A stretch of DNA of 64,000 nucleotides from MED-G16 sp964467915 (GCA_964467915.1 CAYXSW010000001.1:134270-198269); one strand, 5' to 3'; counted from the first letter of the stretch, positions 1 to 8,952 are shown. Notes: generated by a model from the sequence alone, not told the origin. Numbers and translations: made by a program.

Positions 1-1
1 T

Positions 2-82
2 GTTTCTCTTCAGTTTGCAGATGGGGTCCACGTTTCCTTTGGTGAGTTAATGTCAGAATCAATAGAAATAAATGTAGAATAA
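2..82 (+). CDS. 3' end of an unidentified gene (partial)
   Basis: An open frame runs from the left window edge to a TAA one base before the next ATG. Only 26 C-terminal residues are visible, ending in ...ELMSESIEINVE, with no recognisable motif. The one-base spacing to the following oxygenase gene suggests that the two are co-transcribed. The product cannot be assigned from this fragment. Confidence 0.55.
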   Translation, partial: VSLQFADGVHVSFGELMSESIEINVE

Positions 83-83
83 T

Positions 84-1028
84 ATGAGCAATTTTTTAAG
101 CAAAGTACCAACACTTGATGTCTCTAAATTTAATAGTGGAGATGATAATTTGATTCAAGAGTTTTCTAATGATCTTGGCACTTCATTTAACCAAACTGGA
201 TTTGCAATAATTAAAAATCATGGGCTAACAGAGGAAATGACTAAAAACTTATACTCCTCAATAAAGTCTTTTTTTGACTTAGAAGATAATAAAAAGATCA
301 AGTATTATTATCCTGAACTTTATGGTCAAAGAGGGTATGTGATTAAAAGACAAGAGCACGCTAAAGGAAGTTCAAAAGGTGATCTTAAAGAATTTTTCCA
401 CATTGGAAACCCAGTTATATCAAACCCTAAGAATATTTGGCCAATAGAGGTAAATGGTTTTGAAGAAATAGGCAATGAAGCATATTTAACTTTAGAAAAT
501 ATAGGGTTGACAATATTAGAATCTATAGCTATATATTTAGGCTTAGAAAAAAAGTATTTTACAGAAAAGGTTAAAGGCGGAGAAAGTATCATGAGGTCAA
601 TCCACTACTATCCATTAAATGAAAATGATGTTGAAGATGGGGCTGTTAGGGCTGCAGCTCATGGAGATATTAACCTTATTACTCTTTTAATGGGCGCAAG
701 TGCAGATGGTTTAGAAATATTTACTAAAGATAAAAAATGGATACCTATTATATCTGAGCCGGATCAACTTGTTATAAATGTTGGTGACATGCTTGAAAGG
801 TTAACAAACAAAAAATTAATGTCTACAATTCACAGGGTTGTGAACCCTTCAAAAGAAAAACTAAACACTTCTAGATATTCAATTCCTTTTTTTATGCACC
901 CTAAACCTCAGATGGACTTAACTTGTCTAGACAATTGTATAGACAAAGACAATCCAAAGTCTTTTGATGATATGACAGCAGGAGAGTTTTTAGAACAAAG
1001 ACTTAAAGAAATTGGACTAAAAAAATGA
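84..1028 (+). CDS. 2-oxoglutarate/Fe(II)-dependent dioxygenase, isopenicillin N synthase-like
   Basis: The 314-residue protein has the two-part layout of the isopenicillin N synthase/2OG-Fe(II) oxygenase family. An N-terminal DIOX_N-type region (about residues 8-120, including ...TGFAIIKNHG...) is followed by the double-stranded beta-helix. The iron facial triad is visible as HGD near residue 193 and a distal His in STIHRVVNP near 255. The Arg and Ser of RYSIPFF that bind 2-oxoglutarate follow. Members oxidise small molecules with O2 and 2-oxoglutarate, and the substrate cannot be read from sequence. In other Bacteroidota such genes are free-standing and often annotated as flavonol or isopenicillin synthase-like without evidence. 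Convergent with the skp operon. Confidence 0.85.
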   Translation: MSNFLSKVPTLDVSKFNSGDDNLIQEFSNDLGTSFNQTGFAIIKNHGLTEEMTKNLYSSIKSFFDLEDNKKIKYYYPELYGQRGYVIKRQEHAKGSSKGDLKEFFHIGNPVISNPKNIWPIEVNGFEEIGNEAYLTLENIGLTILESIAIYLGLEKKYFTEKVKGGESIMRSIHYYPLNENDVEDGAVRAAAHGDINLITLLMGASADGLEIFTKDKKWIPIISEPDQLVINVGDMLERLTNKKLMSTIHRVVNPSKEKLNTSRYSIPFFMHPKPQMDLTCLDNCIDKDNPKSFDDMTAGEFLEQRLKEIGLKK

Positions 1029-1032
1029 TATA

Positions 1033-1563
1033 TTAATTGTTGCTTGCTGGAGGATCTATTCCTAATTCAGCCAACACAAGATTTGATATATCATCAGTCG
1101 GTCTAGCATATAAAAGCACATCTACACCTGGTACCCCAGCGCTAAAAACATGAGAATAATTCTCTCTTTCGGAAACAACATTAATTGCATTGCTAATTTT
1201 TTCAAAAAGAGGCTTAAAAAGATCTTGTTCTTTCTGTGCAATGGAAGATTGTGCTTCAGTTTGAAACTTTTGAATTGACGCCTGTAGGTTCTGCAACTCC
1301 TCTTGTTTGTCAGCTCTAATCAGATCTGTCATAGTTGCTGCAGTTTTCTGAAAAGCATCTGCTTTACTTTGAAAATCAGTAATTTTTGATTGTAACTGAT
1401 TCTGTAGTTGTGTGCCATATGCTTGAACTTCACTTTGAACTTGTTTTGTTTCAGGAAGAAAGCTTAAAATATATTCAACATTTGTATAGCCAATTTTTAG
1501 GTCTTGACCTAATGTGCTTATTGATATTAATAATCCAATAAGTAATAAATTTATTTTTTTCAT
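1033..1563 (-). CDS. skp: OmpH/Skp-family periplasmic chaperone (copy 1, operon-distal)
   Basis: A 176-residue protein with a signal peptide (MKKINLLLIGLLISISTLGQ) followed by the OmpH start motif ...KIGYTNVEYIL. A long charged coiled coil rich in Gln, Lys and Glu (about residues 40-120) corresponds to the Skp tentacles. Skp trimers hold unfolded outer membrane proteins in the periplasm and pass them to the BAM machine. The gene is last in the uppS-bamA-skp-skp run, and tandem skp genes after bamA are usual in Bacteroidota. Family assignment is firm, and orthology to one particular Skp copy is not implied. Confidence 0.9.
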   Translation of the reverse strand: MKKINLLLIGLLISISTLGQDLKIGYTNVEYILSFLPETKQVQSEVQAYGTQLQNQLQSKITDFQSKADAFQKTAATMTDLIRADKQEELQNLQASIQKFQTEAQSSIAQKEQDLFKPLFEKISNAINVVSERENYSHVFSAGVPGVDVLLYARPTDDISNLVLAELGIDPPASNN

Positions 1564-1585
1564 AATTGAGAATTTAGATACAAAA

Positions 1586-2104
1586 TTAATTATTTTTTTT
1601 AGTTACTCCTAAATCTTCTAAGACATAATCAGTGTAGTCATGAATAGGGTTTGTGTATAATAAAACTGGCTCAGAAGATTTGTCAAATATAATTTGGAGT
1701 CTATTTTTTTTAGCAACCTTTTCAATTGATTCAAATAAAACATCTTGAATTGGTTGAATTAACTCCTTTTTTTTAAGAAAGTAAAGCCCTTCAAACCCAA
1801 AAACTTTTTGCTGGTAATTTTTAATTTCTTTCCACTCCTCATCTAATTGTAACCTCTTCTCCTCATACATTTCTTTTGTCAATAAAATTTCTTCATTTTT
1901 TAAAATTATTTCCTTTTTTTCAATTTCGATATACATGTCACTTACTTCTTTCTCCCATGCCTTAGATAAATTTTCAATTTCAGACAAGGCTTCTTTATAT
2001 TCTGGCATATTATTCAATATAAATTCAGAGTTTACATATCCAAATTTTTGAGGGTAACCCTCAAAAAAAAACAAAAAACAAAAAACAAAAAAAAATCTAA
2101 ACAT
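1586..2104 (-). CDS. OmpH/Skp-family periplasmic chaperone (copy 2, next to bamA)
   Basis: A 172-residue OmpH-family protein. The Phe-rich signal peptide MFRFFFVFCFLFFFEGYPQ is followed by KFGYVNSEFILNNMPEY, the family's N-terminal strand, and a coiled coil around residues 40-120. Its ATG overlaps the bamA stop by one base, so the two are translationally coupled. The signal peptide is encoded by four T-runs of 9, 6, 6 and 9, which are potential slippage sites. Role inferred from family: chaperone feeding outer membrane proteins to BamA. Confidence 0.88.
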   Translation of the reverse strand: MFRFFFVFCFLFFFEGYPQKFGYVNSEFILNNMPEYKEALSEIENLSKAWEKEVSDMYIEIEKKEIILKNEEILLTKEMYEEKRLQLDEEWKEIKNYQQKVFGFEGLYFLKKKELIQPIQDVLFESIEKVAKKNRLQIIFDKSSEPVLLYTNPIHDYTDYVLEDLGVTKKNN

Positions 2105-4878
2105 TATCGGAGCTGTTGACCAATTGAAAAATGAAATTGAGGGCCCGACCTGTTTGGTTGACCTGGTAATTTGTCAAAACCATAACCCCAATCTATTCCA
2201 AGTAAGCCGAAGGCTGGCATAAATATTCTCACTCCAATGCCTGCAGATCTATATAATTCGAAAGGGTTAAAATCTTTTTGAGAATTCCAATTGTTTCCTG
2301 CCTCAACAAAAGTTAATCCAAAAATTGTAGCGTTAGGGTTTAATGATATTGGGTGTCTTAATTCAAATACAAACTTATTATAAATTGTTCCACCTCTTAT
2401 ATTTTTATCAATATCAAGAGGAACAAGCGAGTTGTTTTCATAACCTCTTAATGCTATTCTCTCAGTTCCTAATAAGAAGTTGCTATAAGAGCCAGATAAG
2501 CCATCACCACCAAGATAAAATCTTTCGAAAGGGCCAATTTTATTTTCATCTCCATATGCTCCTATATAACCAAAGTGAGCTCTTGATTCTAGAACTAAGT
2601 CTCCAATTATTTTAGTATAAAATTTAGAGTCGAACATCCATTTGTGATATTCTGCCCACTTATATCTCTCTTGGGGCTCAGCTGTTTCATAATTAACATT
2701 GTTCCATTTAGAATAAGGAGGCGTTATTGCAACATCTAAAGAAAACATAGACCCACTACGTGGGAACATTGGATTGTCAACACTATTCCTTGAGATATTT
2801 GTTTTAAAAGCTATAGTATTAGTAACCCCTGTATCAAAACCTAATGATTGACCAAAGTTAAATAGGTCGTAGTTATAATATAAAAGTGAGTTAGAAATAA
2901 GGAAAAAATCATCTGGCCACTTTACCCTTCTTCCAAGCCCTATTGTCACCGCATGTACCTTCATTGACCCTATAATTTTACTATCTTTTGATGATTGACC
3001 ACCGTACCCGTATCCACCGTATCCACCGTATCCACCGTATCCACCGTATCCACCATATCCACCATATCCACCATATCCACCGTATCCACCGTATGGATTA
3101 TATCCACCCATCCCAGTTCCGTAGAAATCAAGCATTCTATTAACAGAGTAGCTATAATTTATACTAAAATTATTTGCTTTTCTTCCCCCCAACCATGGCT
3201 CTGAGAAAGTAAATGAATATGTTTGAAATTGTCTTCCGTTGGCTTGAACTCTAACTGATAACTTTTGGCCATCACCAACAGGTAATGGTCTCCATTTGCT
3301 AAAATCTTTAATATTTTTTACAGAAAAATTACTAAAACTTAATCCTACAGTTCCAACGAAGCCAAAGTATCCACCCCATCCACCTGACAACTCCACTTGA
3401 TCACTTGGCTTTTCAGCTAATTCCCATGTTATATCTACTGTTTCATTTTGAGGATTTGGAATAGGGATAGGATTGATACTTTCAGGGTCAAAGTATCCAA
3501 GCTGTGATAATTCTCTTTGTGTTCTAATTAACTCAGATCTATTATATTTTTGTCCAGGTATAGTCCTTAACTCTCTTCGAATTACATGATCACTTGTTCT
3601 GTCGTTACCTTTTATGAAAATTTTATTTATAGTGGCTTGAGCTCCTTCGTATATTCTCATCTCTATATCAACAGAATCTCCAATTATTCCAACCTCTATA
3701 GGTTGAATGTTTGAGAATAGATATCCATTGTCTTGATACAAAGAGGAAACATCAGACCCCTTAGGATTATATGTTATTTTTTTATCTAATGTTTCTGTAT
3801 CATATACGTCTCCTTTCGAAATTCCTAAAACTTCATTTAATATACCTTCTTCATAGATGTAATTTCCTGTCCAGCTTATGTTTCTAAAATAATATTGGCT
3901 TCCGGGATCAATTTTAATGTCTAAATCAACATAATCTCCATATCTAGAAACCTCTTCTCCTAGAATTTTAATATCTCTATAACCTTTAGATTGATAGAAA
4001 GCAATGAGGTTATCTTTGTCATTTTCAAATTCAGATAAAATGAATTTACTAGATTTTAAGAAATTAACTTTTGTGTAGTCAGTAATAAAGTTTATTAAGC
4101 TGTCTATGCTTATACCTTTCTTGTCCCCTAAGAGGTTTTTTGGTTTTAATAAATTGATAGATTTAGTAAAAATTTCTTTAAATAAAGTTATTCTTACTCT
4201 CTCTCCAGATTTTTTTAATTTCCCTTTTAATTTAGCATCAGAAAAATTTTGATTTCCATCAAAAGACACATTGCTGATTTTAACTTTTTTGTTTTTTTCA
4301 ACCTCAATACCTAGTTTGATACTATTTGCAACAACGGTATCTGTCTCTTGCTGAATCTTGACGTCAACATTAAAAAAACCTTTCTTTTTGAAATAATTTT
4401 CAATGGTATTTTGAGTGTTTTTGATTATTGCATCAGTTACTATTCTACCTCTTATTAAATTAATTTTTTCTGATAATTCTGACTTTTGAGTTCTCCCAAT
4501 TCCATTTATTTCAAATGTGCTCAATCGAGGTCTTTCTTTTAATACAATAGACAAAAAGATTTTATCATCTTCAATTTTATTGACTAGAATTTTAATGTCG
4601 CCAATAATACCCTGTTTCCAGAGTTTTTTAATTGCTCCAGAAATAGCTTCTCCAGGAATCGAAATATTATCTCCTACTTTTATTCCAGATAATGACTTAA
4701 GTGCTATTTCGTCTAAATACTTTTCTCCAACAACTTCAATGCCAGCAACCTCATATGTTTTGGGGTTGGTATAGCTAATAGCAATTTGTTGTTCATTATT
4801 TAGGTTATATCTAATTTGACCTCTTGCCCCAAAGGATAAAACAATAACTAATAAAAATGATAACAGTATTCTTTTCAT
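2104..4878 (-). CDS. bamA: BamA outer membrane protein assembly factor
   Basis: Central pore of the BAM complex that folds and inserts beta-barrel proteins. The ATG at 4878 was chosen because it gives a clean signal peptide (MKRILLSFLLVIVLSFGARGQ) and sits just after the uppS stop. An upstream ATG at 4932 would overlap uppS by about 50 bases. Length is 924 residues. POTRA domains fill roughly residues 20-480 (repeated ...IFIKGNDRTSDHVIRREL-type signatures). The barrel follows from about 490 (QVELSGGWGG) and ends in ...FHFSIGQQLR. A Gly-Gly-Tyr repeat at about residues 591-627 sits in what should be extracellular loop 3. Flanked by uppS and two skp genes, the conserved Bacteroidota arrangement. 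Confidence 0.95.
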   Translation of the reverse strand: MKRILLSFLLVIVLSFGARGQIRYNLNNEQQIAISYTNPKTYEVAGIEVVGEKYLDEIALKSLSGIKVGDNISIPGEAISGAIKKLWKQGIIGDIKILVNKIEDDKIFLSIVLKERPRLSTFEINGIGRTQKSELSEKINLIRGRIVTDAIIKNTQNTIENYFKKKGFFNVDVKIQQETDTVVANSIKLGIEVEKNKKVKISNVSFDGNQNFSDAKLKGKLKKSGERVRITLFKEIFTKSINLLKPKNLLGDKKGISIDSLINFITDYTKVNFLKSSKFILSEFENDKDNLIAFYQSKGYRDIKILGEEVSRYGDYVDLDIKIDPGSQYYFRNISWTGNYIYEEGILNEVLGISKGDVYDTETLDKKITYNPKGSDVSSLYQDNGYLFSNIQPIEVGIIGDSVDIEMRIYEGAQATINKIFIKGNDRTSDHVIRRELRTIPGQKYNRSELIRTQRELSQLGYFDPESINPIPIPNPQNETVDITWELAEKPSDQVELSGGWGGYFGFVGTVGLSFSNFSVKNIKDFSKWRPLPVGDGQKLSVRVQANGRQFQTYSFTFSEPWLGGRKANNFSINYSYSVNRMLDFYGTGMGGYNPYGGYGGYGGYGGYGGYGGYGGYGGYGGYGYGGQSSKDSKIIGSMKVHAVTIGLGRRVKWPDDFFLISNSLLYYNYDLFNFGQSLGFDTGVTNTIAFKTNISRNSVDNPMFPRSGSMFSLDVAITPPYSKWNNVNYETAEPQERYKWAEYHKWMFDSKFYTKIIGDLVLESRAHFGYIGAYGDENKIGPFERFYLGGDGLSGSYSNFLLGTERIALRGYENNSLVPLDIDKNIRGGTIYNKFVFELRHPISLNPNATIFGLTFVEAGNNWNSQKDFNPFELYRSAGIGVRIFMPAFGLLGIDWGYGFDKLPGQPNRSGPQFHFSIGQQLR
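2999..3094 (-). repeat. 9-bp tandem repeat encoding Gly-Gly-Tyr units in bamA
   Basis: Read on the plus strand the unit is CCACCGTAT. There are nine full copies, three of them with the variant CCACCATAT, preceded by a partial, diverged copy. On the coding strand each unit gives Gly-Gly-Tyr. The reading frame is kept whatever the copy number, so the array can expand or contract without breaking bamA. Confidence 0.95.
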
Positions 4879-4882
4879 TACT

Positions 4883-5590
4883 TTAAACAGACCCAAAACG
4901 TCTATTTCTTTTTTTAAACTCGAAAATAGCATTATTTAATTCTTTTTTACTAAAATCAGGCCATAAAATATCTGTAAAGTATAATTCTGAATAAGCTGAT
5001 TGCCATAAGTAAAAATTACTAATTCTTTGCTCTCCACTTGTTCTAATTATTAATTCTGGCTCTGGAATATTACTTGTTGCCAAATGGTTTTCAAAATATT
5101 TTTCGTTAAAATTAGCAAAATCTATTTTATTTTTATTTTTAAGAATTTTTTTTGTTGCATTAAGAATATCCCATTTTCCTGAGTAATTTATTGCTAATAT
5201 CAGAGTTAAGCCACTATTTTCTTTAGTATTTAATATTGCTACTTCTAGACTTTCTTCTGTTTTTTTAGGTAACCCTTTTATATCTCCAATCACTTTTAGT
5301 TTAATATTTTTTTCAATTAGATTATTTAGCTCTTCCTTAATAACGACATGAAGCAGATTCATAAGTGCCTTTACTTCAAGCTTGGGTCTACTCCAGTTTT
5401 CAGTAGAAAAAGCAAATAAACTTAAATAGTTTATTTTATTTTCAACACAAAACTCTATTGACTCTCTTACACTTTTCTTTGCTTTAATATGTCCTTCAAT
5501 TCTAGACTTTCCTCTTATTTTTGCCCACCTTCCATTGCCGTCCATAACTATTGCGATATGACTAGGCACATTATTATTTTTTTTCATCAT
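4883..5590 (-). CDS. uppS: Isoprenyl transferase (undecaprenyl diphosphate synthase)
   Basis: A 235-residue cis-prenyltransferase that extends farnesyl diphosphate with isopentenyl diphosphate to make the undecaprenyl carrier for peptidoglycan and other wall polymers. The signature is present throughout: HIAIVMDGNGRWAK near residue 12 with the catalytic Asp, FAFSTENWSRP near 60, and RTSGEQRISNFYLWQSAYSE near 180-200 for substrate and Mg binding. The Met-Met start at 5590/5587 is close to the upstream gene. It sits between the DUF6089 barrel gene and bamA, the standard order in this phylum. Confidence 0.96.
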   Translation of the reverse strand: MMKKNNNVPSHIAIVMDGNGRWAKIRGKSRIEGHIKAKKSVRESIEFCVENKINYLSLFAFSTENWSRPKLEVKALMNLLHVVIKEELNNLIEKNIKLKVIGDIKGLPKKTEESLEVAILNTKENSGLTLILAINYSGKWDILNATKKILKNKNKIDFANFNEKYFENHLATSNIPEPELIIRTSGEQRISNFYLWQSAYSELYFTDILWPDFSKKELNNAIFEFKKRNRRFGSV

Positions 5591-5596
5591 GCAAAT

Positions 5597-6334
5597 TTAA
5601 TAGATACCGTTGTAAGGTGCTGAATTCTTTGGACAAGGAATTCTATAAAATATATAACTAATACTAATCCCTGTGAAATAGTAGAAGTCGTTATCATTTC
5701 CGCTTCCATACTGAAAATTCTTAATACTATTATTAAAGTTTAATCCAGTTACACTATTTACATTTTTTGTATTTGCACCAGACATATAATCTAAAGTATC
5801 ATTAAAAGTTTTTTTTATTTCTAACTCAAAGGCTAAAGAAAAACGTTTGTTAATTAGATATTTGAATCCCATACCAAAAGGAACATTTATAAATAATTCT
5901 TTGTTATTCAACATGTTTTCTCTTTCCTCAACATTTTTTAAAATAGTAGCTCCAATTCCGAAAAATAAATATGGGGTAAAATCTAGCTTACTTACTTCAT
6001 CAAAATAGTCTAAAAAATTATATTCAATTTTTCCAGAAATTTCAGAAATTTTAGATTTGAAGCTCATGTTTCTGTTAACAGATAAAGCATCATTTATTAG
6101 TTCTTTGCCTTTTAAGGCCCCTCTTTTATAAGAGATTTTAAAGGTTTGGTGAGAGCTCATATTAAATCTATTAAATATCTCAAGGCCTATCTCTCCAGGA
6201 AATGGAGAATAGCCTCTTTTTAAATCACCAGAATAACTATTTAACCCAACACTAATGCCTGGTTCAATAAATTGAGAATAACAGTTAATTGTTAATGCAA
6301 ATAAAACTATTAAACTTATAATGTGTTTTTTCAT
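5597..6334 (-). CDS. DUF6089-type outer membrane beta-barrel protein
   Basis: A 245-residue protein with a signal peptide (MKKHIISLIVLFALTINCYSQ), then an N-terminal segment (EPGISVGLNSYSGDL) and alternating amphipathic strands ending ...YFTGISISYIFYRIPCP. This is the small barrel protein regularly found between nadK and uppS in Bacteroidota. Its function is unknown, and the conserved place beside uppS-bamA suggests a role tied to the outer membrane. Spacing to uppS is 6 bases, so it is co-transcribed. Confidence 0.8.
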   Translation of the reverse strand: MKKHIISLIVLFALTINCYSQFIEPGISVGLNSYSGDLKRGYSPFPGEIGLEIFNRFNMSSHQTFKISYKRGALKGKELINDALSVNRNMSFKSKISEISGKIEYNFLDYFDEVSKLDFTPYLFFGIGATILKNVEERENMLNNKELFINVPFGMGFKYLINKRFSLAFELEIKKTFNDTLDYMSGANTKNVNSVTGLNFNNSIKNFQYGSGNDNDFYYFTGISISYIFYRIPCPKNSAPYNGIY

Positions 6335-6366
6335 GAGTTAATAACGAATGAATTATAATTATTGTA

Positions 6367-7221
6367 TTAATTTCTTAGATCAAAACCCCAATTAAGTTTT
6401 TTTCTTAATGTCTCAAAAAAATCAAACTCATTAGAGTGGATAAGATTTACATAAAAATTTGACTTTTCAATTGTAAATTCCTGGTCACCCTTAAATGTAT
6501 ATGATCGGGAGTCCATGGATACAAGAAAATTATATTTTTGATTTTCAACTTTCAATTTAATTTTTGAATCGTCAGATATAATTATGCTTCTTAGACCTAA
6601 ATTATGAGGACTTATTGGTGTAATCACAAGGTTTTTGTTATTAGGGGTTAAAATAGGGCCGCCACATGAAAGAGAATAACCAGTAGATCCAGTTGGTGTT
6701 GAAATTATTAATCCATCTGACCAGTATGTGCATATAAATTTATTATCAATGTAACAGTGAATTTTTATCATTGAAGATGAGTCTTTTTTAATGATAGAGA
6801 TTTCATTTAATGCAAAATTATTTTCAATAGTTTTATTGTGATTTTTTAGTGTTACAAGTGATCTTTTTTCTAGTGTGTAATTTTTATTAATAATATCATC
6901 TATTATTTTTTCAAAAACATCATGAGCATCGAAAGACAAAAACCCTAACTTACCTATGTTGACCCCTAAAATCTTAGTTTTTGATTGTCCAACATGAGTT
7001 ACTGTATTAAGTAGGGTCCCATCACCGCCCAAACTTATTATGAAATCTAATTTTGAAATACTTTTTGAGTTATAAGCTTTATAGTCAGATTTTGTGAAAC
7101 ACTTACTTAGTTCAGAAGAAAAATAAATAATGAAATTTTTGCTTTTTAAAAAGTCAATAAAGGACTTTAATATTTTCATTTTTTCACCTCGAATTTTTAT
7201 ACCATTAATGCCAATTTTCAT
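6367..7221 (-). CDS. nadK: NAD kinase
   Basis: A 284-residue ATP-NAD kinase that makes NADP. The diacylglycerol-kinase-like fold is marked by SLGGDGTLLNTV near residue 65-75 (GGDG motif), the NAD-binding GVNIGKLGFLSF, NEISI near 142 and the SDGLIISTPTGSTGYSLSCGGP stretch. Length and motif order match bacterial NadK. It lies three bases downstream of the alpha/beta hydrolase gene in the same operon. Confidence 0.95.
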   Translation of the reverse strand: MKIGINGIKIRGEKMKILKSFIDFLKSKNFIIYFSSELSKCFTKSDYKAYNSKSISKLDFIISLGGDGTLLNTVTHVGQSKTKILGVNIGKLGFLSFDAHDVFEKIIDDIINKNYTLEKRSLVTLKNHNKTIENNFALNEISIIKKDSSSMIKIHCYIDNKFICTYWSDGLIISTPTGSTGYSLSCGGPILTPNNKNLVITPISPHNLGLRSIIISDDSKIKLKVENQKYNFLVSMDSRSYTFKGDQEFTIEKSNFYVNLIHSNEFDFFETLRKKLNWGFDLRN

Positions 7222-7223
7222 AA

Positions 7224-7958
7224 TTAATAATATATAAAAGGTTTTATTATTTCGTTAAATTTTATTGGTGTTTCCATCATAGGAGCATGGCAACATTTAT
7301 CAATAAATACCAATTTAGATTTGGGAATTAATTTGTTGAATTGATGCGCAACAGAAGGTGGTGTTATTGTGTCATTTAATCCCCATACCAATAAAGTTGG
7401 ACACTGTATTTTATAAAGTTTTTTTGCTAGGTTATTTCTTTGTGCTGATCTAGCTATGGTTATAATGTTTAAACATTTAGCGTTGTCATTTAAGGTTGTG
7501 AATATTTCATCAATATATTTTTTTGATAAAATATCAGGATTATAAAATGTATGATTAACCCTATCATTTATATAACCATAGTCACCTCTTTTAGGAAAAG
7601 AACCACCAAATGAATTCTCATATAAGCCTGAGCTCCCAGTTAAAATTAATTTGGTGACTTTTTTTGGGTTTAGTATAGAATAAATTAAACCTATGTGACC
7701 ACCTAACGAATTTCCAATTAGAGTGAAATTTTTGAGTTTCATCTTGTTAATAAATCTTTTAACGTATTCAGTTAATGACTCTAGGTTTGCTTTTTCTACA
7801 TTAATTTCAGTTAATGGAATTTTAGGAATAATTATTCTGTGAGTTTTTGAAAATGTTGAAATAACACTATTCCAATTACTTAATGCTCCAAATAATCCAT
7901 GTAAAAGGATTATCGGTTCCCCTTCCCCTTTTTCAATATATGTCTTTTTTTCTATCAT
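7224..7958 (-). CDS. Alpha/beta hydrolase (lipase/esterase-like)
   Basis: A 244-residue alpha/beta hydrolase. It shows the oxyanion-hole HGLFG near residue 20, the nucleophile elbow GNSLGG near 86, the acid in LNDTITPP near 195 and the catalytic His in KCCHAPM near 224. The substrate is unknown. It sits between cvpA and nadK with one- to three-base spacing. In many relatives the nadK neighbour here is a CBS-domain protein instead, so the local order is slightly unusual. Confidence 0.85.
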   Translation of the reverse strand: MIEKKTYIEKGEGEPIILLHGLFGALSNWNSVISTFSKTHRIIIPKIPLTEINVEKANLESLTEYVKRFINKMKLKNFTLIGNSLGGHIGLIYSILNPKKVTKLILTGSSGLYENSFGGSFPKRGDYGYINDRVNHTFYNPDILSKKYIDEIFTTLNDNAKCLNIITIARSAQRNNLAKKLYKIQCPTLLVWGLNDTITPPSVAHQFNKLIPKSKLVFIDKCCHAPMMETPIKFNEIIKPFIYY

Positions 7959-8489
7959 TTATACCGTTGTTTTGTCAGGTGTTTTGCCTTCTACTATAAA
8001 TTCAAGTGAAGGAAAAAACTCAATAAAATACGCAAAGGTATTAGGTGCAAAATCAAATAAATAATAACTAATTATTGATTGATTTATTTCTTCTTCAAAT
8101 AATGTCACGTCGAAATATTGTAAGATGTTTATCATAAAACTTATGATTAAGGAAGTTGTCAAAAGACCAAAAAACGCTCCAGATATATCGTCAATAACAC
8201 CAATTAAAGTCATGTCCAAAACATATTTTAAGCCCTTAGATATTCTGGTTATAATTAAGGATGAAATGAAAAAGGTTATTACAATAGATATAAAGCCTAA
8301 TAATAATTTTTCCGAATCAGGTAAAAAACTTAATAAGAGGTTAGCTATTATATGGGAATAGTTTAATGAAATTACAATACTTAAAAAAATGGACACAAAA
8401 CTTATAAGGCTTATCATGAAACCTTTCCGGAATCCTTTATAAGAAAAGTAAACAAGAAAAAAAGTAAAAAAAATATCAATCAAATTCAA
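7959..8489 (-). CDS. CvpA-family membrane protein
   Basis: A 176-residue protein with four hydrophobic segments and the CvpA-type opening LIDIFFTFFLVYFSYKGFRKGF (Gly, Arg and Lys-Gly conserved). CvpA proteins are inner membrane proteins linked to colicin V production and envelope resistance, with no defined biochemistry. The start is a TTG whose bases overlap the TGA of the upstream yqeY gene (TTGA), and no ATG occurs until about 25 codons later, inside the first helix. Translational coupling to yqeY is therefore likely. Confidence 0.8.
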   Translation of the reverse strand: MNLIDIFFTFFLVYFSYKGFRKGFMISLISFVSIFLSIVISLNYSHIIANLLLSFLPDSEKLLLGFISIVITFFISSLIITRISKGLKYVLDMTLIGVIDDISGAFFGLLTTSLIISFMINILQYFDVTLFEEEINQSIISYYLFDFAPNTFAYFIEFFPSLEFIVEGKTPDKTTV

Positions 8490-8923
8490 CTCAATTTTTC
8501 TTTAATGATTTTAGCAATTCTTGAGTTATCTGCTTTTCCGGATAATTTCTTTGTTGCTATACCCATTACTTTTCCCATTTCTTTTATACTAGTAGCCCCA
8601 GAAAAACTGACAATGTTCTCTATTTCTTTTGAAAGTTCATTATCATCTAACTGTTTTGGCAGAAACTCTTCAATTATTAATATTTCACTTTCTTCTTTTT
8701 TTGCAAGATCTTCTCTTTTTTGTTCAACATAAAGGGTCTTGGAATCTTTTCGTTGTTTTATGAGTTTCATTAGAAGTTGTGTTTCATTTATATTATCAGT
8801 TTTTCCGCTCTTTTCTTCTAATAGGATTGCGGACTTAATAGCCCTAAGAGGAATTAACCTATCCTTGCTTTTGCTTAGCATAGCTTCCTTTATTTGATTA
8901 TCTATTGTATTTTTGAGATTCAT
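8486..8923 (-). CDS. GatB/YqeY domain protein
   Basis: The ATG at 8923 (MNLKNTIDNQIKEAML...) was preferred to an upstream in-frame ATG at 8992 because it matches the family's N-terminus and leaves 29 bases before divergent pdxJ. The resulting 145 residues match the stand-alone YqeY domain, which resembles the tail of the GatB/GatE amidotransferase subunits that binds tRNA. Conserved landmarks are LIPLRAIKSAILLEE, FLPKQLDDNEL and GKVMGIATKKLSGKAD. Function in isolation is not established. A TAACTTTG element (plus 8930-8937) resembling a -7 box lies just upstream but has no good -33 partner. Confidence 0.88.
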   Translation of the reverse strand: MNLKNTIDNQIKEAMLSKSKDRLIPLRAIKSAILLEEKSGKTDNINETQLLMKLIKQRKDSKTLYVEQKREDLAKKEESEILIIEEFLPKQLDDNELSKEIENIVSFSGATSIKEMGKVMGIATKKLSGKADNSRIAKIIKEKLS

Positions 8924-8952
8924 TTCTAACAAAGTTATTAAATACTGATTTA

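Noticed and set aside
2048..2062. Hairpin GAGGG-TAA-CCCTC followed by an A-run
   Set aside because: It lies inside the skp coding sequence and the T-run precedes the stem on the transcribed strand, so it is not a terminator.
2995..3204. Plus-strand frame with repeated Ser-Thr-Val units
   Set aside because: It is the antisense shadow of the Gly-Gly-Tyr repeat in bamA. No signal peptide or independent support.
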